From Gottfriedia sp049568075 (lineage in GTDB: Bacteria; Bacillota; Bacilli; Bacillales; Bacillaceae_G), in assembly GCA_049568075.1 (NCBI GenBank), contig CP144911.1: 64,000 bases of DNA; one strand, given 5' to 3'. Below, piece after piece: positions 43,350-56,478 of the stretch (positions within the stretch are counted from its first letter, which is position 1; each line of letters opens with the position of its first letter). A model generated the notes under the pieces. That model worked only from the letters and a program-made list of their open reading frames with translations, was not told the origin of the DNA and searched no databases. The translations under genes were made by a program, and so were the position numbers.

Positions 43350-44477
43350 TTATTCTTCGCTTGTTACTAGAATTACCTCTTCATAATCTTTCTCAGGACC
43401 TAACAGGCTTCCATCAGGAATAACCATTCCAGGAGCTACTACAGCACTCTCAATTCGAACATCTTTTCCAATAACACAACCTGGCATAACGACAGAATCT
43501 TTTATCATACTGCCTTCTCCGATTGTTACACCTTGGAATAATACAGAATGTGATATAAATCCTTCAACAACACATCCCTCATTAATTAGAGAGTCTTCAA
43601 CGATTGCTGTAGGTGCAATATATTGTGGCGGTTGATTTGGATTAACTGAATATATACGCCAATCACGGTCATAAATATTTAGTTCACTATCTTCATTTAA
43701 CAAATCCATATTTGCTTCCCATAAGCTTTTTACTGTACCAACATCTTTCCAATAACCTTTGAAAGGATATGCAACTACTTTTTTCTTTTCTTCTAATAAA
43801 AGCGGAATAACATCTTTACCAAAGTCATTACTTGATTCTGGATTACGATCATCCATCTCTAAAAACTCTTTTAAAACATTCCATTTAAAAATATAAATTC
43901 CCATTGATGCTAAATTACTCTTCGGATATTGAGGTTTTTCTTCAAATTCTATAATATCCATTTCATCATTTGTATTCATAATTCCGAAACGGCTAGCTTC
44001 ATCAATCGGAACTTCGATAACTGAAATCGATACATCTGCCTCTTTTTCAATGTGATAGTCTAGCATTTTACTATAGTCCATCTTATAAATATGATCACCT
44101 GAAAGAATCAAAACATATTCAGGCTGATATTGCTTTATATAATTTAAGTTTTGATAAATTGCACTTGCAGTACCTGTATACCATTTAACTCCAGATGCTT
44201 CTGAATATGGTGGTAAAACAGTTACCCCACCATTTAAGCGATCTAAATCCCATGCACTTCCTATACCAATATATGAGTTTAGTACTAGTGGCTGATATTG
44301 AGTTAGCACCCCAACAGTATCAATACCTGAATTTGTGCAATTACTTAAAGTAAAATCTATTATTCGATATTTACCTCCGAAAGCTACGGCTGGTTTTGCT
44401 AGTTCTTTTGTTAAAGAACTTAATCTACTCCCTTTTCCCCCTGCTAGTAACATTGCTACGCATTTTTTCTGAACCAT
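43350..44477 (-). CDS. glgC: Glucose-1-phosphate adenylyltransferase
   Basis: GlgC makes ADP-glucose from glucose-1-phosphate and ATP, the committed step of glycogen synthesis. The 375-residue protein has AMLLAGGKGSRLSSLT (pyrophosphorylase loop), KPAVAFGGKYRIIDF, GTASAIYQN, LSGDHIYKMDY and the C-terminal beta-helix. The start is set at ATG 44477 by family alignment, with AAGGGG 11 nt upstream. It lies inside the 3' end of glgB (53-nt overlap), an unusually long overlap. Confidence 0.95.
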   Translation of the reverse strand: MVQKKCVAMLLAGGKGSRLSSLTKELAKPAVAFGGKYRIIDFTLSNCTNSGIDTVGVLTQYQPLVLNSYIGIGSAWDLDRLNGGVTVLPPYSEASGVKWYTGTASAIYQNLNYIKQYQPEYVLILSGDHIYKMDYSKMLDYHIEKEADVSISVIEVPIDEASRFGIMNTNDEMDIIEFEEKPQYPKSNLASMGIYIFKWNVLKEFLEMDDRNPESSNDFGKDVIPLLLEEKKKVVAYPFKGYWKDVGTVKSLWEANMDLLNEDSELNIYDRDWRIYSVNPNQPPQYIAPTAIVEDSLINEGCVVEGFISHSVLFQGVTIGEGSMIKDSVVMPGCVIGKDVRIESAVVAPGMVIPDGSLLGPEKDYEEVILVTSEE

Positions 44478-46356
44478 TGCTGCTAATCCCCTTTCGCATT
44501 TTAACTGGACGAATGATTGTAAAACTAAAGGCAGGTAATGCCATTTCAATACTGTATGGTAAACCATGGTATGGTATTTCTTCTGATTCAATGGCAGAAC
44601 GATTTATTTTACTATCTCCACCAAATTGTATATAGTCACTTGAGAGCAATTCTTTATATCGATGCTTTGCAGGTACTCCAATTCGATATGTGTCATAAGA
44701 AATTTCTCTAAAATTACAGATTACGATGACATAATCCTCTTTGTTTTTTCCTTTACGGATAAATGAAAATACACTTTGATCTGCATTATTTGCATCAATC
44801 CATGAAAATCCATCCCAATGATTATCAACTTCATAAAGTGATTTATTTTTTTTATAAATCGATAATAATTCTTTGAAATATTTGTTCATCTTGGAATGAT
44901 ATTCATAATCTTTAATCATCCAATCAACTTGCTCTAAATCCTTCCACTCATCAAATTGCCCAAATTCACTACCCATAAATAGGAGCTTCTTACCTGGATG
45001 AGATAAATAATAACCAAATAGTACTCTTAATTGAGCAAACTTTTCCTCATATGTACCTGGCATTTTATTTAACAAAGATTTCTTACCATGTACTACTTCA
45101 TCATGTGAAAAAGGTAAAACAAAATTTTCTGAGAAGGCATATAAAAACGAGAAAGTCATCTTATTATGATGATGCTTTCTTTCCGTTGGGTGAGTCTCCA
45201 TATAAGTCAAAACATCATTCATCCAACCCATATTCCACTTAAAATTAAAACCTAATCCACCTTCGTATGTAGGTGCAGTAACTAATGGCCAATCAGTAGA
45301 ATCTTCTGCAATCATTAATACTTGCGGATCATGTTCAAATACCGCTTCATTTAATTTTCTTAAAAACTGAGTTGCAAAAGGATTCTCTTCATTTCTATTT
45401 TTCCAATATAATATATTTGCAACAGCATCTACCCTGAAACCATCAATATGAAAATACTCCATCCAATATAAGGCGTTTGAAATAAGGAATGATTTTACTT
45501 CTGGTTTTGATAAATCAAAATTTGCTGTTCCCCATACTTCATTTTCTCTAGCATCATAACCTTCATATTCATATGTCGGTTCACCATCAAACATGTATAA
45601 TCCATGAGAATCCTTACAAAAGTGACCAGGCACCCAATCCATAATGACTCCTAATCCGTTCTGATGACATTCGTCTATAAAGCTCATTAGTTCATGAGGA
45701 TTTCCATATCGACTAGTAGAAGAAAAATATCCTACTCCTTGATACCCCCAAGAACGATCATATGGATGTTCGACTAATGGTAAGATTTCAATATGTGTAA
45801 AACCATGATCTTTTACATATGGAATTAGTTCTGTCGCTAATTCTGCATAAGTGTAGAAATCACCGTTTTTCTTCTTTTTCCAAGACCCTAAATGTACTTC
45901 ATAAATTAAAACAGGTTCTTCATATACAGACTTTTTAAATTTTTGCTTACGATATTTTGCATCTTTCCATTTATACCCCGAAAGATCATAAACAATCGAA
46001 GCTGTGCTAGGTCTTAGTTCACTATAGAAAGCAAAAGGATCACTTTTTAATAAAACTTCACCACGTTTGGTCGAAATTTCATATTTGTATATCGTCCCAT
46101 GACCAATTTCGGGGATATATATCGTCCAAATCCCTTGATCGTTCAACTTTTCCATTTTATGTTCAGAACCATTCCAACTATTAAAGTCCCCAACTACTGA
46201 GACACCTTTCGCATGTGGAGCCCACACTGTAAAAGTAGTTCCAACTTTATTCCCTTTTTTTACAACATGTGCCCCAAAGCATTCATGGCTATGGAATAAA
46301 CTTCCCTCATGGAATAAATGCACATCAAACTCAGTTGGCCGTGTCAAAAGCAACAT
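44425..46356 (-). CDS. glgB: 1,4-alpha-glucan branching enzyme
   Basis: GlgB introduces alpha-1,6 branches into glycogen (GH13). The roughly 643-residue protein has an N-terminal CBM48 domain (TFTVWAPHAKGVSVVGDFN) and the barrel with catalytic residues in DGFRVDAVANILYW (nucleophile Asp), MIAEDSTDWP (Glu) and LPFSHDEVVHGK (Asp). Its start is uncertain: ATG 46356 is used, with GAGGTG only 3 nt upstream; GTG 46362 and TTG 46353 are alternatives. First gene of glgBCDAP. The C-terminal tail (about 25 residues past the family end) overlaps glgC. Confidence 0.93.
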   Translation of the reverse strand: MLLLTRPTEFDVHLFHEGSLFHSHECFGAHVVKKGNKVGTTFTVWAPHAKGVSVVGDFNSWNGSEHKMEKLNDQGIWTIYIPEIGHGTIYKYEISTKRGEVLLKSDPFAFYSELRPSTASIVYDLSGYKWKDAKYRKQKFKKSVYEEPVLIYEVHLGSWKKKKNGDFYTYAELATELIPYVKDHGFTHIEILPLVEHPYDRSWGYQGVGYFSSTSRYGNPHELMSFIDECHQNGLGVIMDWVPGHFCKDSHGLYMFDGEPTYEYEGYDARENEVWGTANFDLSKPEVKSFLISNALYWMEYFHIDGFRVDAVANILYWKNRNEENPFATQFLRKLNEAVFEHDPQVLMIAEDSTDWPLVTAPTYEGGLGFNFKWNMGWMNDVLTYMETHPTERKHHHNKMTFSFLYAFSENFVLPFSHDEVVHGKKSLLNKMPGTYEEKFAQLRVLFGYYLSHPGKKLLFMGSEFGQFDEWKDLEQVDWMIKDYEYHSKMNKYFKELLSIYKKNKSLYEVDNHWDGFSWIDANNADQSVFSFIRKGKNKEDYVIVICNFREISYDTYRIGVPAKHRYKELLSSDYIQFGGDSKINRSAIESEEIPYHGLPYSIEMALPAFSFTIIRPVKMRKGISSNGSEKMRSNVTSRGKRE

Positions 46357-46407
46357 CCTCACCTCATTACAATCTCTTAAATTCTTCTATCTCTTAATAT
46401 TCTACAA

Positions 46408-46436
46408 ATATATATATTCACCTTGTTTTTATGCAA
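46408..46436 (-). promoter_or_regulatory. Candidate promoter of glgBCDAP
   Basis: On the minus strand TTGCAT (46436-46431), 17-bp spacer, ATATAT (46413-46408). In B. subtilis the operon uses sigma-E; I could not find a convincing sigma-E site here. Confidence 0.45.
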
Positions 46437-46502
46437 AAAAAATTCAAAAACTTTTTTCGTAAAATGAATAACCATTCATGAAACCGTTGTCATTATTGCG
46501 TT

Positions 46503-46529
46503 TGTCGTAAAAATGTCGAATTTGTCGAA
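46503..46529. promoter_or_regulatory. Cluster of three Spo0A-box-like sites upstream of glg
   Basis: TGTCGTA (46503), TGTCGAA (46514) and TGTCGAA (46523) stand in the same orientation at 11- and 9-bp spacing. TGTCGAA is the 0A-box core. The rest of the intergenic region up to 46980 is AT-rich and shows no supported gene. Confidence 0.5.
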
Positions 46530-46978
46530 CGAATATTTATGTATATTTATACATAGTATTTCAAAATTCCCTTGTAACAATTTGTAAATTTTTGATTTTT
46601 CATAAAATTTCATACATATTTCACACTTTTATAACATATAAACTTTATTTTTAAAAAGAATTGTAGAAAATTGTCGGTTTACGGGGGAGAGTTTTTTTTG
46701 AAAAATATTTAGAAATCATTAGCAAATTATTTAAATATTTAGATGAAAAATAAAAAAATCTTTAAACCGAATTCAATTTATTTGGTAATATCGAAGACCA
46801 TGCAACAATGCATATTGATCAGAATAGTGAATTTAAATTACCTGACTTATATTTTAGGCAATTCAACAACAATTATTGAGATTCATGTAGATTCGCTTCA
46901 AACTTACTAAAGATTTGGTATATTTACCTACTTAGGTAGGTCTTATTATTAACTCAATAAAATAACAATCGTAATATA

Positions 46979-47017
46979 GTAAAAAGGATCTTCGTTTTTA
47001 CGAAAATCCTTTTTTGG
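46979..47017 (-). terminator. Terminator of the EamA transporter gene
   Basis: AAAAAGGAT...TTCG/CGAA...ATCCTTTTTT hairpin with one mismatch, about 20 nt after the gene. Confidence 0.75.
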
Positions 47018-47036
47018 CTTATTATTTAAAAGCTTA

Positions 47037-47936
47037 TTAGGCTTGCATTCGCTTATTTGATGTTATTACACGTAAACGAATATCTGAAATCAGGAATACC
47101 CCACATAAAATGACAAGAAAACCAAACAACATCCCTAATGTAATATGTTCTTTCAAAATAAGAATACCCCAGATTATTCCAAACACTGGAATTAAAAAAG
47201 TAACACTTAATGTTTTGGTAGGCCCAACACTTTCGATAAGATAAAAATACAATAAATATGCTATAGCAGTACAAAATAATGCTAATCCTAGTACTGCCAA
47301 TATCGCAACTCCTGATACGTTATCTGTAGACTCAGTGAAATTTAAAAATGTAAAAGGTAAAAGTAAAATTGCAGCACCAATTTGTTGACCAGCTGCAAGT
47401 GAAAGTGGTGGTACTAAGGCAAATGCCTTCTTTGCATAAACACCCGCAATTCCATATGAAATAGTCGATAAAACTGCTAGTCCAATGGCTATTTTAACAT
47501 CATAAGTAAAGGGAATTGAACTCCATCCTACTAACAAGATCACTCCTATTACTCCCACTATTATTCCAGTTAACTTACGAATACTCAACCTTTCTTTCGT
47601 CCATAAAAAAACAACCAGAGCTGTAAATAATGGCGTCAAAGAGTTTAGAATTGATGACATTGAGGCTGGCAAATATAATGCTGATGTAGCAATTAATGTA
47701 AATGGAATTGCTCCATTTAATGCCCCTATTATTAAATATTGTCTCCATCTCTCTTTAAATTGTAAAGACTTTTTAGTAATAACCAAATATAGCACCAGGG
47801 CAAACGCAGCAATTGTAACTCTTCCCTCTATTGTTAAAATAGGTCCAAAAACAGGTGAAGCGATCCGAATAAATAAAAATGAAGCTCCCCATAATGCAGC
47901 TAGACTCAATAAAGCTATTCCATCTTTTAACTTCAT
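47037..47936 (-). CDS. EamA/DMT family transporter
   Basis: A 299-residue integral membrane protein with ten hydrophobic helices forming two EamA repeats, as in drug/metabolite transporters. GGASFLFIRIASPVFGP-like N-terminus (LWGASFLFIRIA) and the second-repeat GIIWGILILKEHITLGMLFGF are typical. Substrate unknown. Its ATG overlaps the adaA stop (ATGA), so it is translationally coupled to the alkylation-response regulator. Confidence 0.88.
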   Translation of the reverse strand: MKLKDGIALLSLAALWGASFLFIRIASPVFGPILTIEGRVTIAAFALVLYLVITKKSLQFKERWRQYLIIGALNGAIPFTLIATSALYLPASMSSILNSLTPLFTALVVFLWTKERLSIRKLTGIIVGVIGVILLVGWSSIPFTYDVKIAIGLAVLSTISYGIAGVYAKKAFALVPPLSLAAGQQIGAAILLLPFTFLNFTESTDNVSGVAILAVLGLALFCTAIAYLLYFYLIESVGPTKTLSVTFLIPVFGIIWGILILKEHITLGMLFGFLVILCGVFLISDIRLRVITSNKRMQA

Positions 47937-48487
47937 TTATTCAGTCCCTTTCTGAATGTAGTTGGAGTGTAATTAAAATGATGACGAAACATGCTTGAAA
48001 AATGTGCAGAGCCTTTAAAACCAAGTTTATGAGCTATTTCAGTTATGGTTTTGTCAGTATCTCGTAATAATCTCAAAGCTTCAATCATTCTTAACCTAGT
48101 TACGTATTCTAACGGAGATAAACCTGTGGATTTTTTAAATATTCTTTGCAAATGAAATTTACTTACTCCAACTTCAATTGCTAACCGATCCAGTGTTAAA
48201 CTATTTCGATATTCTTTTTCAATAAAATGTTTGGCAGATAAAATAATATCCTCCTCATTTGAGTGAAGTAAATCAGGACGACATCTTTTACATGGACGGT
48301 ATCCATCTTTAATTGCCAAAGAAAATGACGGATAATATGACACATTTTCTTTTAATGGGGTTCTTGACTTACAAGAAGGTTTACAACAGATTCCAGTGGA
48401 CTTAACTGCATAAATAAACACTCCATCGTAGTTTTCATCGCATGATTCAACTGCATCCCACATGACCTGATTATTTAATCCGTTCAT
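47933..48487 (-). CDS. adaA: AdaA, methylphosphotriester-DNA methyltransferase/AraC-type activator
   Basis: AdaA repairs methylphosphotriesters in DNA by taking the methyl group onto a zinc-bound Cys, and then activates the adaptive response. The 184-residue protein has the four-Cys zinc site C35, C39 (TGICCKPSCKSRTP) and C66, C69 (RPCKRCRPD), followed by an AraC-type double HTH (SLTLDRLAIEVGVSKFHLQRIFKK and TITEIAHKLGFKGSAHFSSMFRHHF in broken view). GAGGTG precedes the ATG. The usual partner adaB is absent next door; a DMT transporter takes its place. Confidence 0.92.
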   Translation of the reverse strand: MNGLNNQVMWDAVESCDENYDGVFIYAVKSTGICCKPSCKSRTPLKENVSYYPSFSLAIKDGYRPCKRCRPDLLHSNEEDIILSAKHFIEKEYRNSLTLDRLAIEVGVSKFHLQRIFKKSTGLSPLEYVTRLRMIEALRLLRDTDKTITEIAHKLGFKGSAHFSSMFRHHFNYTPTTFRKGLNK

Positions 48488-48931
48488 TTAATCACCTCAT
48501 CTTTAGCTATTCACATTTTAACACTAAGATCATACGCTTGCTTTCAATTTCTTGCTTTCTAATTTCTTTGGTCTTGTAATATTTATTATTTGAAGAACAC
48601 TTTAAAAAAATGGATTTAAACGACATTTTAACTAAAGGGTGAGGATAAAATGATGCTGGAATTTAAAATGAGCGAAAAAGACTTTAAGTTTTGATAATGA
48701 AGAATATTAACCCGAATGAAGATTAATGGAAAAGGAGAAGGGCGAGATTGTGGAGAACTAAGACTGAGATGTGCTGTTTCGATTACTTTATTTGTAAATA
48801 GACAGAAGCCATATTGAATCTATGAGAGTTAACTCCCTGTACATCCTAAAACGTACAAAGAGTACTCTAATATAATGAAGAAAGACGTATTCAATTAAAG
48901 CTCGTTCACTAAAATCATAAAAAAGACAAAT

Positions 48932-48972
48932 AAAAAACTCAGTTACCTGTGTTATCACAAATAACTGAGCTT
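48932..48972 (-). terminator. Terminator of the rrn-tRNA operon
   Basis: On the minus strand CTCAGTTA/TAACTGAG with about 16-nt loop then TTTTTTATTTG, just after tRNA-Glu. The preceding 48488-48931 holds no supported gene. Confidence 0.75.
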
Positions 48973-48978
48973 TAGTTA

Positions 48979-49050
48979 TGACCCGTACGGGACTCGAACC
49001 CGTGTTACCGCCGTGAAAGGGCGGTGTCTTAACCGCTTGACCAACGGGCC
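48979..49050 (-). tRNA. tRNA-Glu(UUC)
   Basis: Full cloverleaf; anticodon loop CTTTCAC. CCA not encoded. Last tRNA of the cluster. Confidence 0.96.
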
Positions 49051-49061
49051 AAAAAAAAATA

Positions 49062-49152
49062 TGGCAGAGAAGAAGGGATTCGAACCCTCGCACCGGTTAC
49101 CCGATCTACACCCTTAGCAGGGGCGCCCCTTGAGCCACTTGGGTACTTCTCT
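49062..49152 (-). tRNA. tRNA-Ser(GCU)
   Basis: Long variable arm, anticodon loop CTGCTAA, discriminator G and encoded CCA. Confidence 0.96.
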
Positions 49153-49158
49153 ATCATA

Positions 49159-49233
49159 TGGCTCCGCAGGTAGGGTTCGAACCTACGACCACTCGGTTAA
49201 CAGCCGAGTGCTCTACCACTGAGCTACTGCGGA
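49159..49233 (-). tRNA. tRNA-Asn(GUU)
   Basis: Cloverleaf with anticodon loop CTGTTAA and encoded CCA. Confidence 0.97.
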
Positions 49234-49253
49234 AAAATTAATTTTAAATTTAA

Positions 49254-49330
<77 letters not shown>

Positions 49331-49347
49331 ATTAAATTTTATAAAAA

Positions 49348-49418
49348 AGCGGGTGATGGGAATCGAACCCACGACCGAAGCTTGGAAGGCTTCTATTTTA
49401 CCATTAAACTACACCCGC
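49348..49418 (-). tRNA. tRNA-Gly(UCC)
   Basis: Cloverleaf with anticodon TCC; CCA not encoded. Confidence 0.96.
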
Positions 49419-49424
49419 ATAATA

Positions 49425-49501
49425 TGGGGCGACCGATGGGAATCGAACCCACGAGTGTCGGAACCACAATCCGATGCGTTAACCACTTCGCCACGACCGC
49501 C
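49425..49501 (-). tRNA. tRNA-His(GUG)
   Basis: Anticodon loop TTGTGGT; encoded extra 5' G pairs with C73, the His identity element; CCA encoded. Confidence 0.97.
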
Positions 49502-49509
49502 ATAAAGAG

Positions 49510-49582
<73 letters not shown>

Positions 49583-49749
49583 ATATTATTAACTAAATCA
49601 ATTAGTTTTATTACTTAATATAATTTGCTCCACTCAAGCTTAAGTATTGGTATAGTAACCTTCATAAAGTTCGTCCTTGTCTCATCTAGATAATTCAAGG
49701 TGTTTTTCGACAAGTACGCTGATGTTTCGCTACAAAGCTTATTCATTCG

Positions 49750-49775
49750 TGCTCTACCAATTGAGCTAAGTCGGC
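49750..49775 (-). pseudogene. Fragment of tRNA-Thr (5' 26 nt: acceptor and D arm)
   Basis: These 26 bases equal the first 26 of the neighbouring tRNA-Thr genes; the anticodon, T arm and 3' acceptor are missing. The 49583-49749 stretch between fragment and full copy shows no tRNA or ORF. Confidence 0.85.
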
Positions 49776-49808
49776 TTATTAAAAGCTAATTTACTTATTT
49801 ATTTAAGA

Positions 49809-49884
<76 letters not shown>

Positions 49885-49892
49885 ATCTTAAA

Positions 49893-49968
49893 TGGCGGTC
49901 CCGACCGGGATCGAACCGGCGATCTCCTGCGTGACAGGCAGGCATGTTAACCGCTACACCACGGGACC
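49893..49968 (-). tRNA. tRNA-Asp(GUC)
   Basis: Anticodon loop CTGTCAC; discriminator G; CCA encoded. Confidence 0.97.
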
Positions 49969-49971
49969 ATT

Positions 49972-50048
<77 letters not shown>

Positions 50049-50104
50049 ATAATGAGGATACTATTTAATATAGTTCCTAAAAGTTATATACAATTTAATA
50101 AAAA

Positions 50105-50197
50105 TGGAGGAGTAAGAGGGATTCGAACCCCCGCGGGCTGTTACACCCCTGTCGGTTTTCAAGACCGATCCCTTCAGCCAGACTTGGGTATTACTCC
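50105..50197 (-). tRNA. tRNA-Ser(UGA)
   Basis: Long variable arm; anticodon loop CTTGAAA; CCA encoded. The discriminator base reads T where G is usual for serine tRNAs. Confidence 0.95.
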
Positions 50198-50205
50198 ATT
50201 ATAAG

Positions 50206-50282
50206 TGGTGGACCTTGTAGGACTCGAACCTACGACCGGACGGTTATGAGCCGTCTGCTCTAACCAGCTGAGCTAAAGGTCC
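50206..50282 (-). tRNA. tRNA-Ile2(CAU, lysidine-modified)
   Basis: CAT anticodon with C4 and C5 in the acceptor stem, the TilS recognition pairs; matches the Ile2 position of trnB. Met elongator is the separate gene next to it. CCA encoded. Confidence 0.85.
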
Positions 50283-50291
50283 TTAAATAAG

Positions 50292-50365
50292 TAGCGGCGG
50301 AGGGAGTCGAACCCACGACCTCACGGGTATGAACCGTACGCTCTAGCCAGCTGAGCTACACCGCC
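50292..50365 (-). tRNA. tRNA-Met(CAU), elongator
   Basis: Anticodon loop TTCATAC, as in the recalled B. subtilis elongator Met. CCA not encoded. The T stem has one U-U mismatch. Confidence 0.93.
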
Positions 50366-50393
50366 ATAATAAGTTAATTTAAGTTTCTTTAAG

Positions 50394-50466
50394 TGGAGCC
50401 TAGCGGGATCGAACCGCTGACCTCCTGCGTGCAAGGCAGGCGCTCTCCCAGCTGAGCTAAGGCCCC
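50394..50466 (-). tRNA. tRNA-Ala(UGC)
   Basis: Anticodon loop TTGCAC-type; G3-U70 alanine identity pair present; CCA not encoded. Confidence 0.97.
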
Positions 50467-50476
50467 ATGTTTTAAA

Positions 50477-50553
50477 TGGTCGGGAAGACAGGATTTGAAC
50501 CTGCGACCCCCTGGTCCCAAACCAGGTGCTCTACCAAGCTGAGCCACTTCCCG
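50477..50553 (-). tRNA. tRNA-Pro(UGG)
   Basis: Anticodon loop TTTGGGA; CCA encoded. Confidence 0.97.
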
Positions 50554-50577
50554 TTCAGAATAACAGGTGGAATAATA

Positions 50578-50654
50578 TGGCGCGCCCGAAAGGACTCGAA
50601 CCCATAACCTTTTGATCCGTAGTCAAACGCTCTATCCAATTGAGCTACGGGCGC
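50578..50654 (-). tRNA. tRNA-Arg(ACG)
   Basis: Anticodon loop CTACGGA; discriminator G; CCA encoded. Confidence 0.97.
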
Positions 50655-50664
50655 ATATTATAAA

Positions 50665-50751
50665 TGGTACCGAGGGCCGGACTCGAACCGGCACGGGGTC
50701 AACCCCCGCAGGATTTTAAGTCCTGTGTGTCTGCCATTCCACCACCCCGGC
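50665..50751 (-). tRNA. tRNA-Leu(UAA)
   Basis: Long variable arm; anticodon loop CTTAAAA; CCA encoded. Confidence 0.97.
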
Positions 50752-50759
50752 AGCATATG

Positions 50760-50834
50760 TGGAGCGGAAGACGGGGCTCGAACCCGCGACCCCAACCTTG
50801 GCAAGGTTGTATTCTACCACTGAACTACTTCCGC
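50760..50834 (-). tRNA. tRNA-Gly(GCC)
   Basis: Anticodon loop TTGCCAA; CCA encoded. Confidence 0.97.
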
Positions 50835-50863
50835 GTATACTGCTTATAAATTATAAATTTAAA

Positions 50864-50946
50864 TGGTGCGGGTGAAGGGACTCGAACCCCCACACCGAAG
50901 TACTAGATCCTAAGTCTAGCGCGTCTGCCAATTCCGCCACACCCGC
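50864..50946 (-). tRNA. tRNA-Leu(UAG)
   Basis: Long variable arm; anticodon loop CTTAGGA; CCA encoded. Confidence 0.97.
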
Positions 50947-50967
50947 AAATATTCTCTTTTGAGAAAA

Positions 50968-51043
50968 TGGTGAGCCATGAAGGATTCGAACCTTCGACCC
51001 TCTGATTAAAAGTCAGATGCTCTACCTACTGAGCTAATGGCTC
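50968..51043 (-). tRNA. tRNA-Lys(UUU)
   Basis: Anticodon loop CTTTTAA; CCA encoded. Confidence 0.97.
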
Positions 51044-51050
51044 AAAAGAG

Positions 51051-51123
<73 letters not shown>

Positions 51124-51126
51124 ATA

Positions 51127-51202
51127 TGGTGGAGGATGACGGGCTCGAACCGCCGACCCCCTGCTTGTAAGGCAGGTGCTCTCCCAGCTGAGCTAATCCT
51201 CC
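51127..51202 (-). tRNA. tRNA-Val(UAC)
   Basis: Anticodon loop CTTACAA; CCA encoded. First tRNA after 5S rRNA. Confidence 0.97.
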
Positions 51203-51208
51203 ATCAAA

Positions 51209-51324
51209 CCAAGCGACGTTCTACTCTCACAGGGGGAAACCCCCAACTACCATCGACGCTGAAGAGCTTAACTGCCGTGTTCGGTATGGGAACGGGTGTG
51301 ACCTCTTCGCTATCATCACTTGAT
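51209..51324 (-). rRNA. rrf: 5S ribosomal RNA
   Basis: The minus strand shows the conserved 5S sequence GUCACACCCGUUCCCAUACC...GAACACGGCAGUUAAGC. Ends are set by the pairing of the terminal helix and are accurate to a few bases. Confidence 0.95.
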
Positions 51325-51449
51325 TCTTTTTCTTTAGGACATTAATTATTATATCAAATTTCATTTAAAAGTCAATAACTTTTTTGAAGTTTTTTTTATA
51401 ATAATTTTCGTACCTTCAAAACTAGATAATGTCATCATCAAACTTGTTA

Positions 51450-54383
<2,934 letters not shown>

Positions 54384-54534
54384 TAATTTTAAAACTAATT
54401 GAATTAAACTTACGCAGTTTAATGAATGACATTATCTAGTTTTCAAGGTACAAAGTTGAGAGTGAACTCTCAAAACTAAACAAAACAATGAAGAAACATT
54501 TTCATACATGAACCATCGGTTCATGATGTCTCCA

Positions 54535-56088
<1,554 letters not shown>

Positions 56089-56195
56089 AGTTAAGTTTAA
56101 ATCTTGTATTGCTCAAAAAACTAATAATTGACGTTTACTTCATGTTTTGTTTAGTTTTCAAAGTTCATTTCCGTCGCGTCATTGGCGACTTTTTC

Positions 56196-56224
56196 ATATT
56201 AACATTCTCAGAAGAGCCTGTCAA
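56196..56224 (-). promoter_or_regulatory. rrn promoter P2
   Basis: On the minus strand TTGACA (56224-56219), 17-bp spacer, TAATAT (56201-56196), about 110 nt before 16S. Confidence 0.85.
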
Positions 56225-56278
56225 TGTTTTTTAAAATCTTTTTTCTTTCGACGCCGTTATCTCTTGGCGACATAGAAT

Positions 56279-56307
56279 AATATAACATCTATAAATCACA
56301 CCGTCAA
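56279..56307 (-). promoter_or_regulatory. rrn promoter P1
   Basis: On the minus strand TTGACG (56307-56302), 17-bp spacer, TATATT (56284-56279), 83 nt upstream of P2: the tandem arrangement usual for Bacillus rrn operons. An AT-rich tract upstream could be an UP element. Confidence 0.85.
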
Positions 56308-56478
56308 CACTTTTTGAAAGTTTTTTTAAAAAAGGTGAAAACTCTTTTCTAAATAGAATACACATGTATTTGGACATATAAATAGTAAGTCATAATACTT
56401 TAATACAAACAAGCTGAATAAACTTAACAGTAGCGAATTGTTCAATAGCATCCATCCGATTTGAGAGAGGTGTAAATA

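Noticed and set aside
46743..46910. 56-codon ORF upstream of the glg operon
   Set aside because: No ribosome binding site, and a different frame of the same stretch looks equally protein-like; nothing recognisable.
48650..48694. 14-codon ORF (MMLEFKMSEKDFKF) with GGTGAGG upstream
   Set aside because: Good ribosome binding site, but too short and without homology I know; perhaps the start of a lost gene.
49583..49775. Integrated element using tRNA-Thr as attachment site
   Set aside because: Only 167 bp lie between copies, there is no integrase, and the duplicated part is the 5' end, not the 3' end normally used.
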